A stretch of DNA of 27,006 nt, taken from Stenotrophomonas sp. UBA2124 (lineage in GTDB: Bacteria; Pseudomonadota; Gammaproteobacteria; Xanthomonadales; Xanthomonadaceae). The notes below the pieces were generated by a model. It was given only the letters and a program-made list of their open reading frames with translations, made no database searches and was not told where the DNA came from. The DNA lies in the NCBI GenBank assembly GCA_002329155.1, contig DCXY01000003.1:40028-67033 (forward strand), in the 5' to 3' direction. Shown here piece after piece: positions 18,170 to 25,545 of the stretch (positions are counted from its first letter, which is position 1; the number at the start of each line of letters is the position of its first letter). Made by a program: the position numbers and the translations under genes.

Positions 18170-18816
18170 GCGGGCGGCAGGATAGTGCAGCCGCGCTTGT
18201 CGAGATGATCGAGAGAAGAGCGCCGCGGATTCTCGATCTGTTGACGGCCAAGACAGCGGACGAGTTTGATAAAGCGCTCGAGGTGCAGCTTGAGCGGTCA
18301 ATCATGGGTATGGAGCAGAACAGCGACAAGTTCGCGTCCTTGGACGAGGACGCACTGTCCAGCATTCTGGCGCTCGCCCTCTCGGTTCCGGGGCTATCTG
18401 TTTCTCGGGAGGCCAACTCCAATGGTCATGTCGATCTCACCATCGAGCTTGACGAGAGCACGCCTGTGCAGAGGCGTCTGGGGGAGGCAAAAATCTACGA
18501 CGGCCCCGCGTACCACATCAGTGGTCTAGAGCAACTCCTAAAACGCTACACGACTGGGAGAGAGGGGCGCGGGTTCGTGGTTACCTACGTCAAGAAGGAC
18601 GGCATCGCAAACTTGGTGAAGAAGATTCGCGAGCGAATGGATAGCGACAAGCCCGTTAGCCAAGTAGATGTGACTAGCGACCACCTTTTAAAGTGGTCGT
18701 TCATCTCGCGGCATGCGCATTCCTGCGGAGACGAGCTATCCGTCATGCACCTTGCGTGCAATCTCTATTCCTCCAAGGTCGCCAGCAATGCAGGCACCGA
18801 CACGGATGGCAACTGA
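18166..18816 (+). CDS. Putative stand-alone PD-(D/E)XK nuclease of the restriction operon
   Basis: The 216-residue product (GTG start) is not one I recognise by name, but its middle reads as a PD-(D/E)XK core: NGHVDLTIEL (Asp90), then GEAKIYDGP (Glu107-x-Lys109), then a helix with GLEQLLKRY (120-128) and a strand, GFVVTYVKK. The E-A-K strand followed by G-L-E-Q-L-L is typical of small restriction-endonuclease-fold proteins. A helical N-terminal domain (1-75) precedes it. GTG at 18166 is chosen because it forms a GTGA overlap with the Res stop and has GGGGTG upstream; ATG at 18133 is an in-frame alternative. The mod gene starts two bases after its stop. Codon use is less GC-rich than in mod, matching the Res tail. 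Confidence 0.75.
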   Translation: MSGRQDSAAALVEMIERRAPRILDLLTAKTADEFDKALEVQLERSIMGMEQNSDKFASLDEDALSSILALALSVPGLSVSREANSNGHVDLTIELDESTPVQRRLGEAKIYDGPAYHISGLEQLLKRYTTGREGRGFVVTYVKKDGIANLVKKIRERMDSDKPVSQVDVTSDHLLKWSFISRHAHSCGDELSVMHLACNLYSSKVASNAGTDTDGN

Positions 18817-18818
18817 AA

Positions 18819-21605
18819 ATGGCAAAGAAACCAAAACCCCCTCTCAGCGTGGAAGCGCTCAAGCACGTCGATGCATCCCGCAAGAACATCCCGACGGCGG
18901 AATACCAGTCGGTGATGGCCAAGAACGACCAGTTCCCGATTCGGGTGGCCTACGAGCGGCGAAATCGCGATCTTGATCCGCAACTCGTCTGGCGTGGAAA
19001 GGACGAGCAGGACTGGTCGGACCTCGTGGTCAACGCGCCGCCGTTGTATATCCAAGAGAAGGTGCAGCCGAAGGCATTGATCGATGACCTGCGTCGCCGT
19101 ACCGAGAAGGGTGCGCAAGGTCAGTCAGGCGGCATGGCCGACCTGTTCTCCGACTTCAATGGCCTGCCGGAGGATGCGGACAAGACCGATTTCTACCAGC
19201 ATGAAGGTCATTGGCAGAACCGAATGATCTTGGGCGACAGCCTGCAGGTCATGGCGTCACTGGCGGAACGCGAGGGCCTGCGCGGCAAGGTGCAGTGCAT
19301 CTATTTCGATCCGCCCTATGGGATCAAGTTCAACAGTAACTTCCAGTGGTCCACCACCAGCCGTGACGTCAAGGATGGGAATGCCGCGCATATCACGCGC
19401 GAGCCTGAGCAGGTCAAGGCATTCCGTGACACGTGGCGGGATGGCATCCACAGCTACCTGACCTACCTGCGCGACCGACTCACCGTCAGCCGTGATCTCC
19501 TTGCTGAGTCTGGCTCGATCTTCGTTCAGATCGGAGAAGAAAACGTAGCGCTAGTAAGGCTCGTCTTGAACGAAGTCTTCGGTGAAGACAATTTTGTTCG
19601 AAGCATCGGCTTCCAAAAGACTGTTGGCCAAACATCATCTTTCGTACCGTCTACTTTCGACTACCTGCTCTGGTTCGCGAAAGATGCAAGGGCAGCCAAG
19701 TTCCGCCCATTGTCTACACGAAAAAGTGTGGAACTTGAAGAGAGGAACTACACCTATTACCAGTTGGCCAATGGAGAAGAGCTGAGTGGTAGTCGTGGCG
19801 AGAGTCTTACTGATGTTGAGCGTAGTTATGCAAAAAGATTTCGAACCGACAACCTGACATCGCAGACTGGATCGGATTCAAGTCGATTTGCGTACCAGTT
19901 CGCGGGGAGATCTTTTAAGCCATCGACAACTCGGGGCTGGTCAACCTCTCAGAGCGGTCTAGACCGACTAGGCAAAGCCGACAGACTGATTGGGCTGAAG
20001 TCCATCCTTTGCTTTAAGCGATTCTCGTGTGATTACGAAAGCTCACCATTGGGCAACTACTGGAACGATGTGGCTATTGGTACTGCATCGGGAAAAATTT
20101 ACGTTGTACAAACAGCGGCGGAGGTGGTTCAGCGCTGCATATTGATGTCGTCGGACCCCGGAGACCTTGTCCTTGATCCGACTTGTGGCTCAGGGACCAC
20201 GGCGTTTGCGTCGGAGCAATGGGGTCGACGCTGGATCACCATCGATACCTCGCGCGTGGCGCTGGCTTTGGCGCGCGCGCGTATCATGGGTGCGCGCTAC
20301 CCCTACTACTTGCTGGCAGATTCACGCGACGGCCAGATCAAGGAAGCTGAGATCACCCGAACTCCACCAAGTACGCAACCAGTGCGTGGAAACCTTCGAC
20401 ACGGGTTCGTATTTGAGCGTGTTCCGCACATCACATTGAAGTCCATTGCCAATAACGCCGAGATCGACGTCATTTGGGATAAGTGGCAGGCGACATTGGA
20501 GCCGTTGCGCGAAAAGCTGAACTCAGCACTGAAGCAGAAGTGGGGGGAATGGGAGATTCCGCGCGGAGCGCAAGCGAAGTGGAGTGCGGACGCAACGAAA
20601 CTGCATACCGACTGGTGTCGGGCGCGCATCGCCCGGCAAGCAGAAATTGATGCCTCCATCGCTGCAAAGGCCGAGTTCGAGTATCTCTACGACAAGCCCT
20701 ACGAAAACAAGAAGGCCGTTCGAGTGGCTGGGCCTTTCACGGTTGAGAGCCTGTCCCCGCATCGTGTGCTGGGGGTGGATGAGAACGATGAACTGATCGA
20801 TAGCATTCGAGATGAGGCGGTCGAACGCGACTTCGTGGAGATTGTCCTCGACACCTTGCGTGTGGCAGGTGTCCAGCAGGCACACAAGGACGACAAAATT
20901 GACTTCACTGCGCTGCACCCGTGGCCCGGTGAACTGATCTGTGCCGAGGGCCGATACATGGAGGGAAACACTCCGCGGCGTGCGGCGATCTTCATTGGTC
21001 CGGAGTTCGGTACGGTTTCCCGTCCTGATCTGGTGGCGGCAGCGCGGGAAGCCGGGGATGCGGACTTCGATGTGTTGATCGCCTGCGCCTTCAACTTCGA
21101 TGCCCACTCTGCAGATTTCGGCAAGCTCGGTCGCATTCCGGTGATGAAGGCGCGCATGAACGCGGATCTACATATGGCGGAGGACCTCAAGAACACCGGC
21201 AAGGGCAATCTGTTCGTGGTGTTCGGGGAGCCGGATATCGAGATTCTCGATGCGGGGGATGACGGCGAGCCGGGTCAGGTCCGGGTACAGGTCAAGGGCG
21301 TTGATGTGTTCAAGCCGAATACTGGTGAAGTCGAATCCAGCAGCCCAGATGAAATCGCCTGCTGGTTCATCGACACCGACTACAACGAGGAGTCCTTCTT
21401 CGTTCGCCACGCGTACTTCTTGGGCGCGAATGACCCGTACAAGGCGCTAAAGACCACGCTGAAGGCAGAGATCGACCAAGAGGCGTGGTCGACCTTGAAC
21501 AGCGACATTTCCCGTCCGTTTGATAAGCCGTCGTCTGGTCGCATCGCGGTTAAGGTCATCAATCACCTCGGCGATGAAGTGATGAAGGTGTTCAAGGTCA
21601 CATGA
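18819..21605 (+). CDS. Type III-like modification subunit (Mod): site-specific DNA methyltransferase
   Basis: The 928-residue protein has the beta-class amino-methyltransferase order: catalytic motif IV DPPYG (164-168) first, then the target-recognition region (about 255-430), then the S-adenosylmethionine motif I DPTCGSGTT (453-461). DPPY with this order points to N6-adenine methylation. A long C-terminal region (about 500-928) follows, larger than in simple Mod proteins; it may contact Res or the nuclease. The start at 18819 gives MAKKPKPPLSVEAL and lies two bases after the previous stop; longer in-frame starts would overlap the upstream gene with a non-conserved peptide. The target-recognition segment is less GC-rich than the flanks, a sign of domain exchange. 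The stop overlaps the HNH gene start (ATGA). Confidence 0.94.
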   Translation: MAKKPKPPLSVEALKHVDASRKNIPTAEYQSVMAKNDQFPIRVAYERRNRDLDPQLVWRGKDEQDWSDLVVNAPPLYIQEKVQPKALIDDLRRRTEKGAQGQSGGMADLFSDFNGLPEDADKTDFYQHEGHWQNRMILGDSLQVMASLAEREGLRGKVQCIYFDPPYGIKFNSNFQWSTTSRDVKDGNAAHITREPEQVKAFRDTWRDGIHSYLTYLRDRLTVSRDLLAESGSIFVQIGEENVALVRLVLNEVFGEDNFVRSIGFQKTVGQTSSFVPSTFDYLLWFAKDARAAKFRPLSTRKSVELEERNYTYYQLANGEELSGSRGESLTDVERSYAKRFRTDNLTSQTGSDSSRFAYQFAGRSFKPSTTRGWSTSQSGLDRLGKADRLIGLKSILCFKRFSCDYESSPLGNYWNDVAIGTASGKIYVVQTAAEVVQRCILMSSDPGDLVLDPTCGSGTTAFASEQWGRRWITIDTSRVALALARARIMGARYPYYLLADSRDGQIKEAEITRTPPSTQPVRGNLRHGFVFERVPHITLKSIANNAEIDVIWDKWQATLEPLREKLNSALKQKWGEWEIPRGAQAKWSADATKLHTDWCRARIARQAEIDASIAAKAEFEYLYDKPYENKKAVRVAGPFTVESLSPHRVLGVDENDELIDSIRDEAVERDFVEIVLDTLRVAGVQQAHKDDKIDFTALHPWPGELICAEGRYMEGNTPRRAAIFIGPEFGTVSRPDLVAAAREAGDADFDVLIACAFNFDAHSADFGKLGRIPVMKARMNADLHMAEDLKNTGKGNLFVVFGEPDIEILDAGDDGEPGQVRVQVKGVDVFKPNTGEVESSSPDEIACWFIDTDYNEESFFVRHAYFLGANDPYKALKTTLKAEIDQEAWSTLNSDISRPFDKPSSGRIAVKVINHLGDEVMKVFKVT

Positions 21606-22600
21606 GCAGTGCAGACCTGAGAGCCGTGCTGGCAGACCTAGAACCTGTCCAACGTCACCGGGTGATGGATTTGGTCGAGGCTTCCGGGATTAGTGTTGCC
21701 GGGTGGGCGATCAAACAGGGCGGGCTGCCAGTCGCAAATCCAAGTGCGAATCCGGCCTACTGTTACGAGTGGGCTTTCGGGGCAAAAGGTGAGCCTATTG
21801 CCTTGTGTGTATGGCATGACGGCCTGCTGGTCGACGGTGATCAACTCGACTACCGCGGCAATCTTCGCCAGTTGGCGCTCAGATTGGAGGCCAAGGCCAC
21901 AGACAGATGGGAGCCAGCCAAACATCGGAATCGGGCGAAGAGTCAGGCGAGGCGTGCCCGCGACTTCGATATCCGATGTCAGGATGCTTGGCGCGAGAAG
22001 CTCCCGGTCCGCTTCATCTTGTTGAAAGGCGAGCAGGCCGATGACAGTGCGCTAGGGCGTGATTCGTCGTTAGTCGAATTCAGACGGCTTGATCAGGAGC
22101 CTTGGCATCTGTCGCAGTACGACATGATGACGGGCGATTTTCGCTTCGTGCGTGGCTTTGCGGTGGAAGAATCCGCGGTGGAAGCTGAGGTCGCTGGCAC
22201 CGATGTATATGAACAAATAGCGCTAGAGCAGCCCTACGTCGACCAGTTCGATGTAGTTGAGAAGCTTGAGAAGCGAGAGCTACAGGGATCGTCCTATGTC
22301 CGCTCCGCACAAGTCAGAGCGGAGGTTCTTGTGCGAGCTGCTGGTTTGTGTGAGGCATGCGGTGAGCAGGGATTTCGGATGGCCAACGGTGCTATCTACT
22401 TGGAGACCCATCACGTGGTTCCGCTTTCACAATCAGGACCCGACGTGAAGTGGAACGTGGTGGCGGTTTGTGCGAACGATCATCGGATTGCTCACTTTGG
22501 TGAGAACCGTGAGGGATGGCGGAACCATATGATCGAGCATCTCTCGAAGTGCTATCCCGCGGCCGATGTCAGCCGGCGATTGTCAGAGCTTGTGAGCTGA
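21602..22600 (+). CDS. HNH endonuclease of the restriction operon
   Basis: The 332-residue protein ends in a zinc-supported HNH (beta-beta-alpha metal) domain: CEAC (Cys250, Cys253), ETHHVVPLSQSG (His270/His271), then the third Cys and helix VCANDHRIAHFG (Cys290, Asn292, His294, His298). The N-terminal ~200 residues, with CYEWAFGAKGEPIALCVWHD and a basic segment (KHRNRAKSQARRAR, 107-120), are probably a DNA- or modification-sensing domain; I do not recognise the family. ATG at 21602 overlaps the mod stop by four bases. The helicase gene begins 11 bases after its stop. Within the operon it could be a second cleavage module, perhaps acting on DNA processed by the helicases (inference). Confidence 0.9.
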   Translation: MSSADLRAVLADLEPVQRHRVMDLVEASGISVAGWAIKQGGLPVANPSANPAYCYEWAFGAKGEPIALCVWHDGLLVDGDQLDYRGNLRQLALRLEAKATDRWEPAKHRNRAKSQARRARDFDIRCQDAWREKLPVRFILLKGEQADDSALGRDSSLVEFRRLDQEPWHLSQYDMMTGDFRFVRGFAVEESAVEAEVAGTDVYEQIALEQPYVDQFDVVEKLEKRELQGSSYVRSAQVRAEVLVRAAGLCEACGEQGFRMANGAIYLETHHVVPLSQSGPDVKWNVVAVCANDHRIAHFGENREGWRNHMIEHLSKCYPAADVSRRLSELVS

Positions 22601-22611
22601 GGACAAGAGAA

Positions 22612-24687
22612 ATGGAATTCCGGATATCCGATACCTTCACCGATAGCCTTTCGCGGCTAACGGGTGAGGAACAGAAGGCGGTCAAGACTACGGCCTTCGA
22701 CCTGCAGCTCAATCCCGCCAATCCCGGTACCAGCCTGCACAAGCTGGATCGGGCCAAGGACGCCAACTTCTGGTCTGCCCGGGTGAGCCGCGATATCCGC
22801 ATCATCCTGCACCGTACCACCGGCAGCATGTTGCTGTGCTATGTGGATCATCACGACCGTGCCTATGCATGGGCTGAGCGCCGGAAGCTGGAGACACATC
22901 CGACAACAGGTGCGGCACAGCTCGTGGAAATCCGTGAGCGGGTGCAGGAAGTTGTGGTCGCGGCCTACATCGAAGCGCCGAAGGGACCGAGAGCTAAGGA
23001 GCGATTGTTCGCCAAGGTGCCAGAACAGCTCCTACTGAGCTATGGCGTGCCGCTTGAGTGGCTGGACGATGTTCGGAACGCCGACGAGGATTCCGTCCTT
23101 GATCTGGCGGATCACCTTCCCAAGGAGGCGGCCGAAGCGTTGTTGGAGTTGGCGACGGGTGGCACGCCTCAGGTGCCGGCACCGATCCCGGCAGGGACCA
23201 GTCCATTCGAGCACCCGGATGCCTTGCGTCGCTTCCGAGTCATGTCCGACGTGGAGGAGTTGGAGCGCGCGCTTGCCTTCCCGTGGGAGAAATGGACGGT
23301 CTTCCTGCATCCCGCTCAGCGCTCCGTGGTGGATGCCAACTACATCGGACCGGCCCGTGTATCGGGTTCGGCTGGGACGGGGAAGACCATCGTCGCGTTG
23401 CATCGTGCCGTCCATCTTGTCAAAAAAGATGAGGATGTTCGGGTACTGCTAGTGACCTTCTCCGAAGCGCTAGCCGATGCCCTGCAGATCAAGCTGAGGC
23501 GACTGGTCGGTAACCAGCCACGGTTGGCGGAACGGGTGGATGTGAAGTCGTTTTCCGAGCTGGGCGAACGACTCTATGCCAAGGTCCACGGGGTGCCTTC
23601 GGTGGCCAGTCGTGAGCAGGTTCGGTCTTTTGCTCGCAAGGCAATGGAACAAGTACCCGATTTGAAGTTCGGTCTTCCCTTCGTGTTGGCCGAATGGGAC
23701 GAGGTCGTGGATCCGTGGCAGGTGAGGGAGTGGGAGGCGTACCGCGATGTGCGCCGACTGGGTCGTAAGACGCGGCTGTCGGAAGCACAACGCGCCAGCC
23801 TGTGGCAGGTCTATGACGGGATGCTCGCCGAGCTGCGTACTGCAGGCTTAGTGACAGAGGCAGGCATCTTCGCCCGATTGACCGCCGGCCTATCCGAGCG
23901 ACGTAACCCGCCCTATGACCATGTGGTGGTCGACGAGGCGCAGGACATCAGCGTGCCCCAGCTCAAGTTCCTCGCCGAACTTGGCAAGGAAAGGCCCAAC
24001 GCCTTGTTCTTTGCCGGAGACCTCGGTCAGCGCATCTTCCAGCAGCCGTTCTCGTGGAAGTCGCTCGGTGTCGATATCCGTGGGCGAGCGAAGACCCTGC
24101 AGATCAACTATCGTACTTCCCATCAGATTCGAACGCAGGCAGACCAGTTGCTCGGCATCGAAGTCGGTGACGTGGACGGGAATGTCGAGGTTCGCAAGGG
24201 CACCATTTCCGTCTTCAACGGACCGGCCCCCGGCATTGCCATCTTCGAGAGCGACGCGGCCGAGTCCGAAGCAGTCGCGGAGTGGATCAAGGAACGCGTC
24301 GCAGATGGCGTCCTGCCGGAAGAGCTGGGTGTCTTCGTTCGCTCACCTGACCAACTCAAACGCGCCAAGGCTGCATGTGAGCAGAGTGGCGTTAAGTTTC
24401 AGGTGCTGGACAACCTTAAGGATCGTAAGGCCAATGCCGCTTCAGTCAGCAGCATGCATCTGGCCAAGGGACTGGAGTTCCGTGCGGTGGTGGTAATGGC
24501 CTGCGACGACGAGGTCATTCCGCTGCAGTCGCGGATTGAATCAGTTGCCGATGGAGCCGACCTTGAGGAGGTCTACGCGACAGAGCGCCACTTGCTCTAC
24601 GTGGCCTGCACTCGGGCACGCGACCATCTGCTGGTTACCGGAATGTCTCCGGGGTCAGAATTTATCGAGGACTTGATAGGTCAGTGA
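22612..24687 (+). CDS. RelE/ParE-like domain fused to a UvrD-like (SF1) helicase
   Basis: The 691-residue protein is a fusion. Residues 1-95 look like a RelE/ParE toxin fold: FTDSLSRLTGEEQKAVKTTA, then SLHKLDRAKDANFWSARVSR, then IRIILHRTTGSMLLCYVDHH and DRAYAWAERRK. After a linker comes an SF1 helicase: Walker A GSAGTGKT (252-259), motif Ia near LLVTFSEALADAL, motif II DEAQD (441-445), GDLGQRIF (469-476), and motifs V and VI at MHLAKGLEF and YVACTRARDHLLVTG (663-677). No antitoxin gene is adjacent. The start at 22612 is supported by AGGA and by matching the start of the RelE-like fold; a longer frame inside the HNH gene is not credible. Its 3' end overlaps the convergent HUH gene by seven bases. 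Confidence 0.92.
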   Translation: MEFRISDTFTDSLSRLTGEEQKAVKTTAFDLQLNPANPGTSLHKLDRAKDANFWSARVSRDIRIILHRTTGSMLLCYVDHHDRAYAWAERRKLETHPTTGAAQLVEIRERVQEVVVAAYIEAPKGPRAKERLFAKVPEQLLLSYGVPLEWLDDVRNADEDSVLDLADHLPKEAAEALLELATGGTPQVPAPIPAGTSPFEHPDALRRFRVMSDVEELERALAFPWEKWTVFLHPAQRSVVDANYIGPARVSGSAGTGKTIVALHRAVHLVKKDEDVRVLLVTFSEALADALQIKLRRLVGNQPRLAERVDVKSFSELGERLYAKVHGVPSVASREQVRSFARKAMEQVPDLKFGLPFVLAEWDEVVDPWQVREWEAYRDVRRLGRKTRLSEAQRASLWQVYDGMLAELRTAGLVTEAGIFARLTAGLSERRNPPYDHVVVDEAQDISVPQLKFLAELGKERPNALFFAGDLGQRIFQQPFSWKSLGVDIRGRAKTLQINYRTSHQIRTQADQLLGIEVGDVDGNVEVRKGTISVFNGPAPGIAIFESDAAESEAVAEWIKERVADGVLPEELGVFVRSPDQLKRAKAACEQSGVKFQVLDNLKDRKANAASVSSMHLAKGLEFRAVVVMACDDEVIPLQSRIESVADGADLEEVYATERHLLYVACTRARDHLLVTGMSPGSEFIEDLIGQ

Positions 24688-25361
24688 CAAGAGCGAAGCA
24701 ACATCTCGTTCTTCAACGTGAAGACAACTCCCTCAATGCCGCTGGGCCTAACGAAGAAGATGTTCTCCCCCTTTGGCCAACAGGGAGTCTGCAGGTCCTT
24801 TGTCAAATAGCTGGCGAGGCCATCAGGGTCATGTACAGGACGGGTATCCACACGCTCTGGAGCTGACATTTGTCGCCCCCCTTCATCCCTTAGCCACAGG
24901 GTGGCATTGCGCGCGGCTGCGGCAAGTGCGTCATTGCTGTGGCCGGGGTCTTGCTGCTGTACCAGTACGTGGAAGTGGAGCCGGCCGCGTAGCTCATGGC
25001 TCAACTTATGGCGTTCCGCTACAACCGTCGCATGGATGCCATTCGCTTTCTTCTGCCATCTCGGTCCCCAGAGATCGCGATTGATGTGGCGTGTGCAGTC
25101 CCAGAGTGCGTTGATTGCCACTCGATCACTGTATGGATGAATGAAGGACAGTGTCCACAAGTGGCTATACGGACCAGTCGTGGAGATCAATTCGTGCCAT
25201 GCACCATACAGGTTCCCACGGTCATTCGCAGCGGGTTGATCACCCGTGGAGGCCTCGATTGATCTGTCAGGCGCAGTGCTTGCTTGCCCGACGAGATCCG
25301 GCTTGACCTCTATCACACCTCGATACCGCGAGTAGTTGGAAATTTTCTCTTTTTTATTCAT
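24681..25361 (-). CDS. HUH-type replication initiator-like protein
   Basis: The 226-residue protein shows the three marks of rolling-circle initiators: a hydrophobic motif I strand with LWTLSFIHPY (68-77), the metal-binding HUH motif in RLHFHVLV (His129, His131), and a Tyr-Lys motif in GLASYLTKDL (Tyr185, Lys188). This suits single-strand nicking and joining. Proteins like this, some annotated as inovirus Gp2 or YagK/YfjJ-like, occur next to integrases in genomic islands; the assignment to that group is my inference. It may drive excised-circle replication of the island. The ATG at 25361 has a weak ribosome site. It converges with the helicase gene and shares seven bases with it, so no terminator lies between. 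Confidence 0.72.
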   Translation of the reverse strand: MNKKEKISNYSRYRGVIEVKPDLVGQASTAPDRSIEASTGDQPAANDRGNLYGAWHELISTTGPYSHLWTLSFIHPYSDRVAINALWDCTRHINRDLWGPRWQKKANGIHATVVAERHKLSHELRGRLHFHVLVQQQDPGHSNDALAAAARNATLWLRDEGGRQMSAPERVDTRPVHDPDGLASYLTKDLQTPCWPKGENIFFVRPSGIEGVVFTLKNEMLLRSCH

Positions 25362-25545
25362 GTGGTTATCTTTGAATTATTGCACTTCTTTGGACGGTTC
25401 TTTCCTTAATTGGGAAGGGCGGTCAATCTGCGGGACTAGCCACAGCAGCAAGCAGCTTTTGACGGCTGCATAGTTGATTTATCCCTCAGAAAATTCCGTG
25501 AGCGCCAAAAAACGTGATGTAAATCACTATTTGGTGATCTCGTGG
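25362..25545. promoter_or_regulatory. AT-rich spacer with interrupted GTGAT/ATCAC repeats
   Basis: The spacer between the integrase stop and the HUH gene start is AT-rich for this genome. GTGAT at 25514-25518, ATCAC at 25523-25527 and GTGAT at 25534-25538 form two overlapping inverted repeats. They may be an operator, an origin for the HUH protein, or integrase-related sites; nothing decides between these. Confidence 0.45.

Noticed and set aside
14699..24687. Assignment of the operon to BREX, DISARM or Gabija
   Set aside because: No PglZ or Lon-like gene, no DUF1998 or phospholipase-D gene, and no OLD-type ATPase-TOPRIM gene is present; a UvrD-like helicase alone is not enough for Gabija.
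22612..24687. Toxin-antitoxin pair based on the RelE-like domain
   Set aside because: The domain is fused in frame to a helicase and no separate small antitoxin gene lies on either side.
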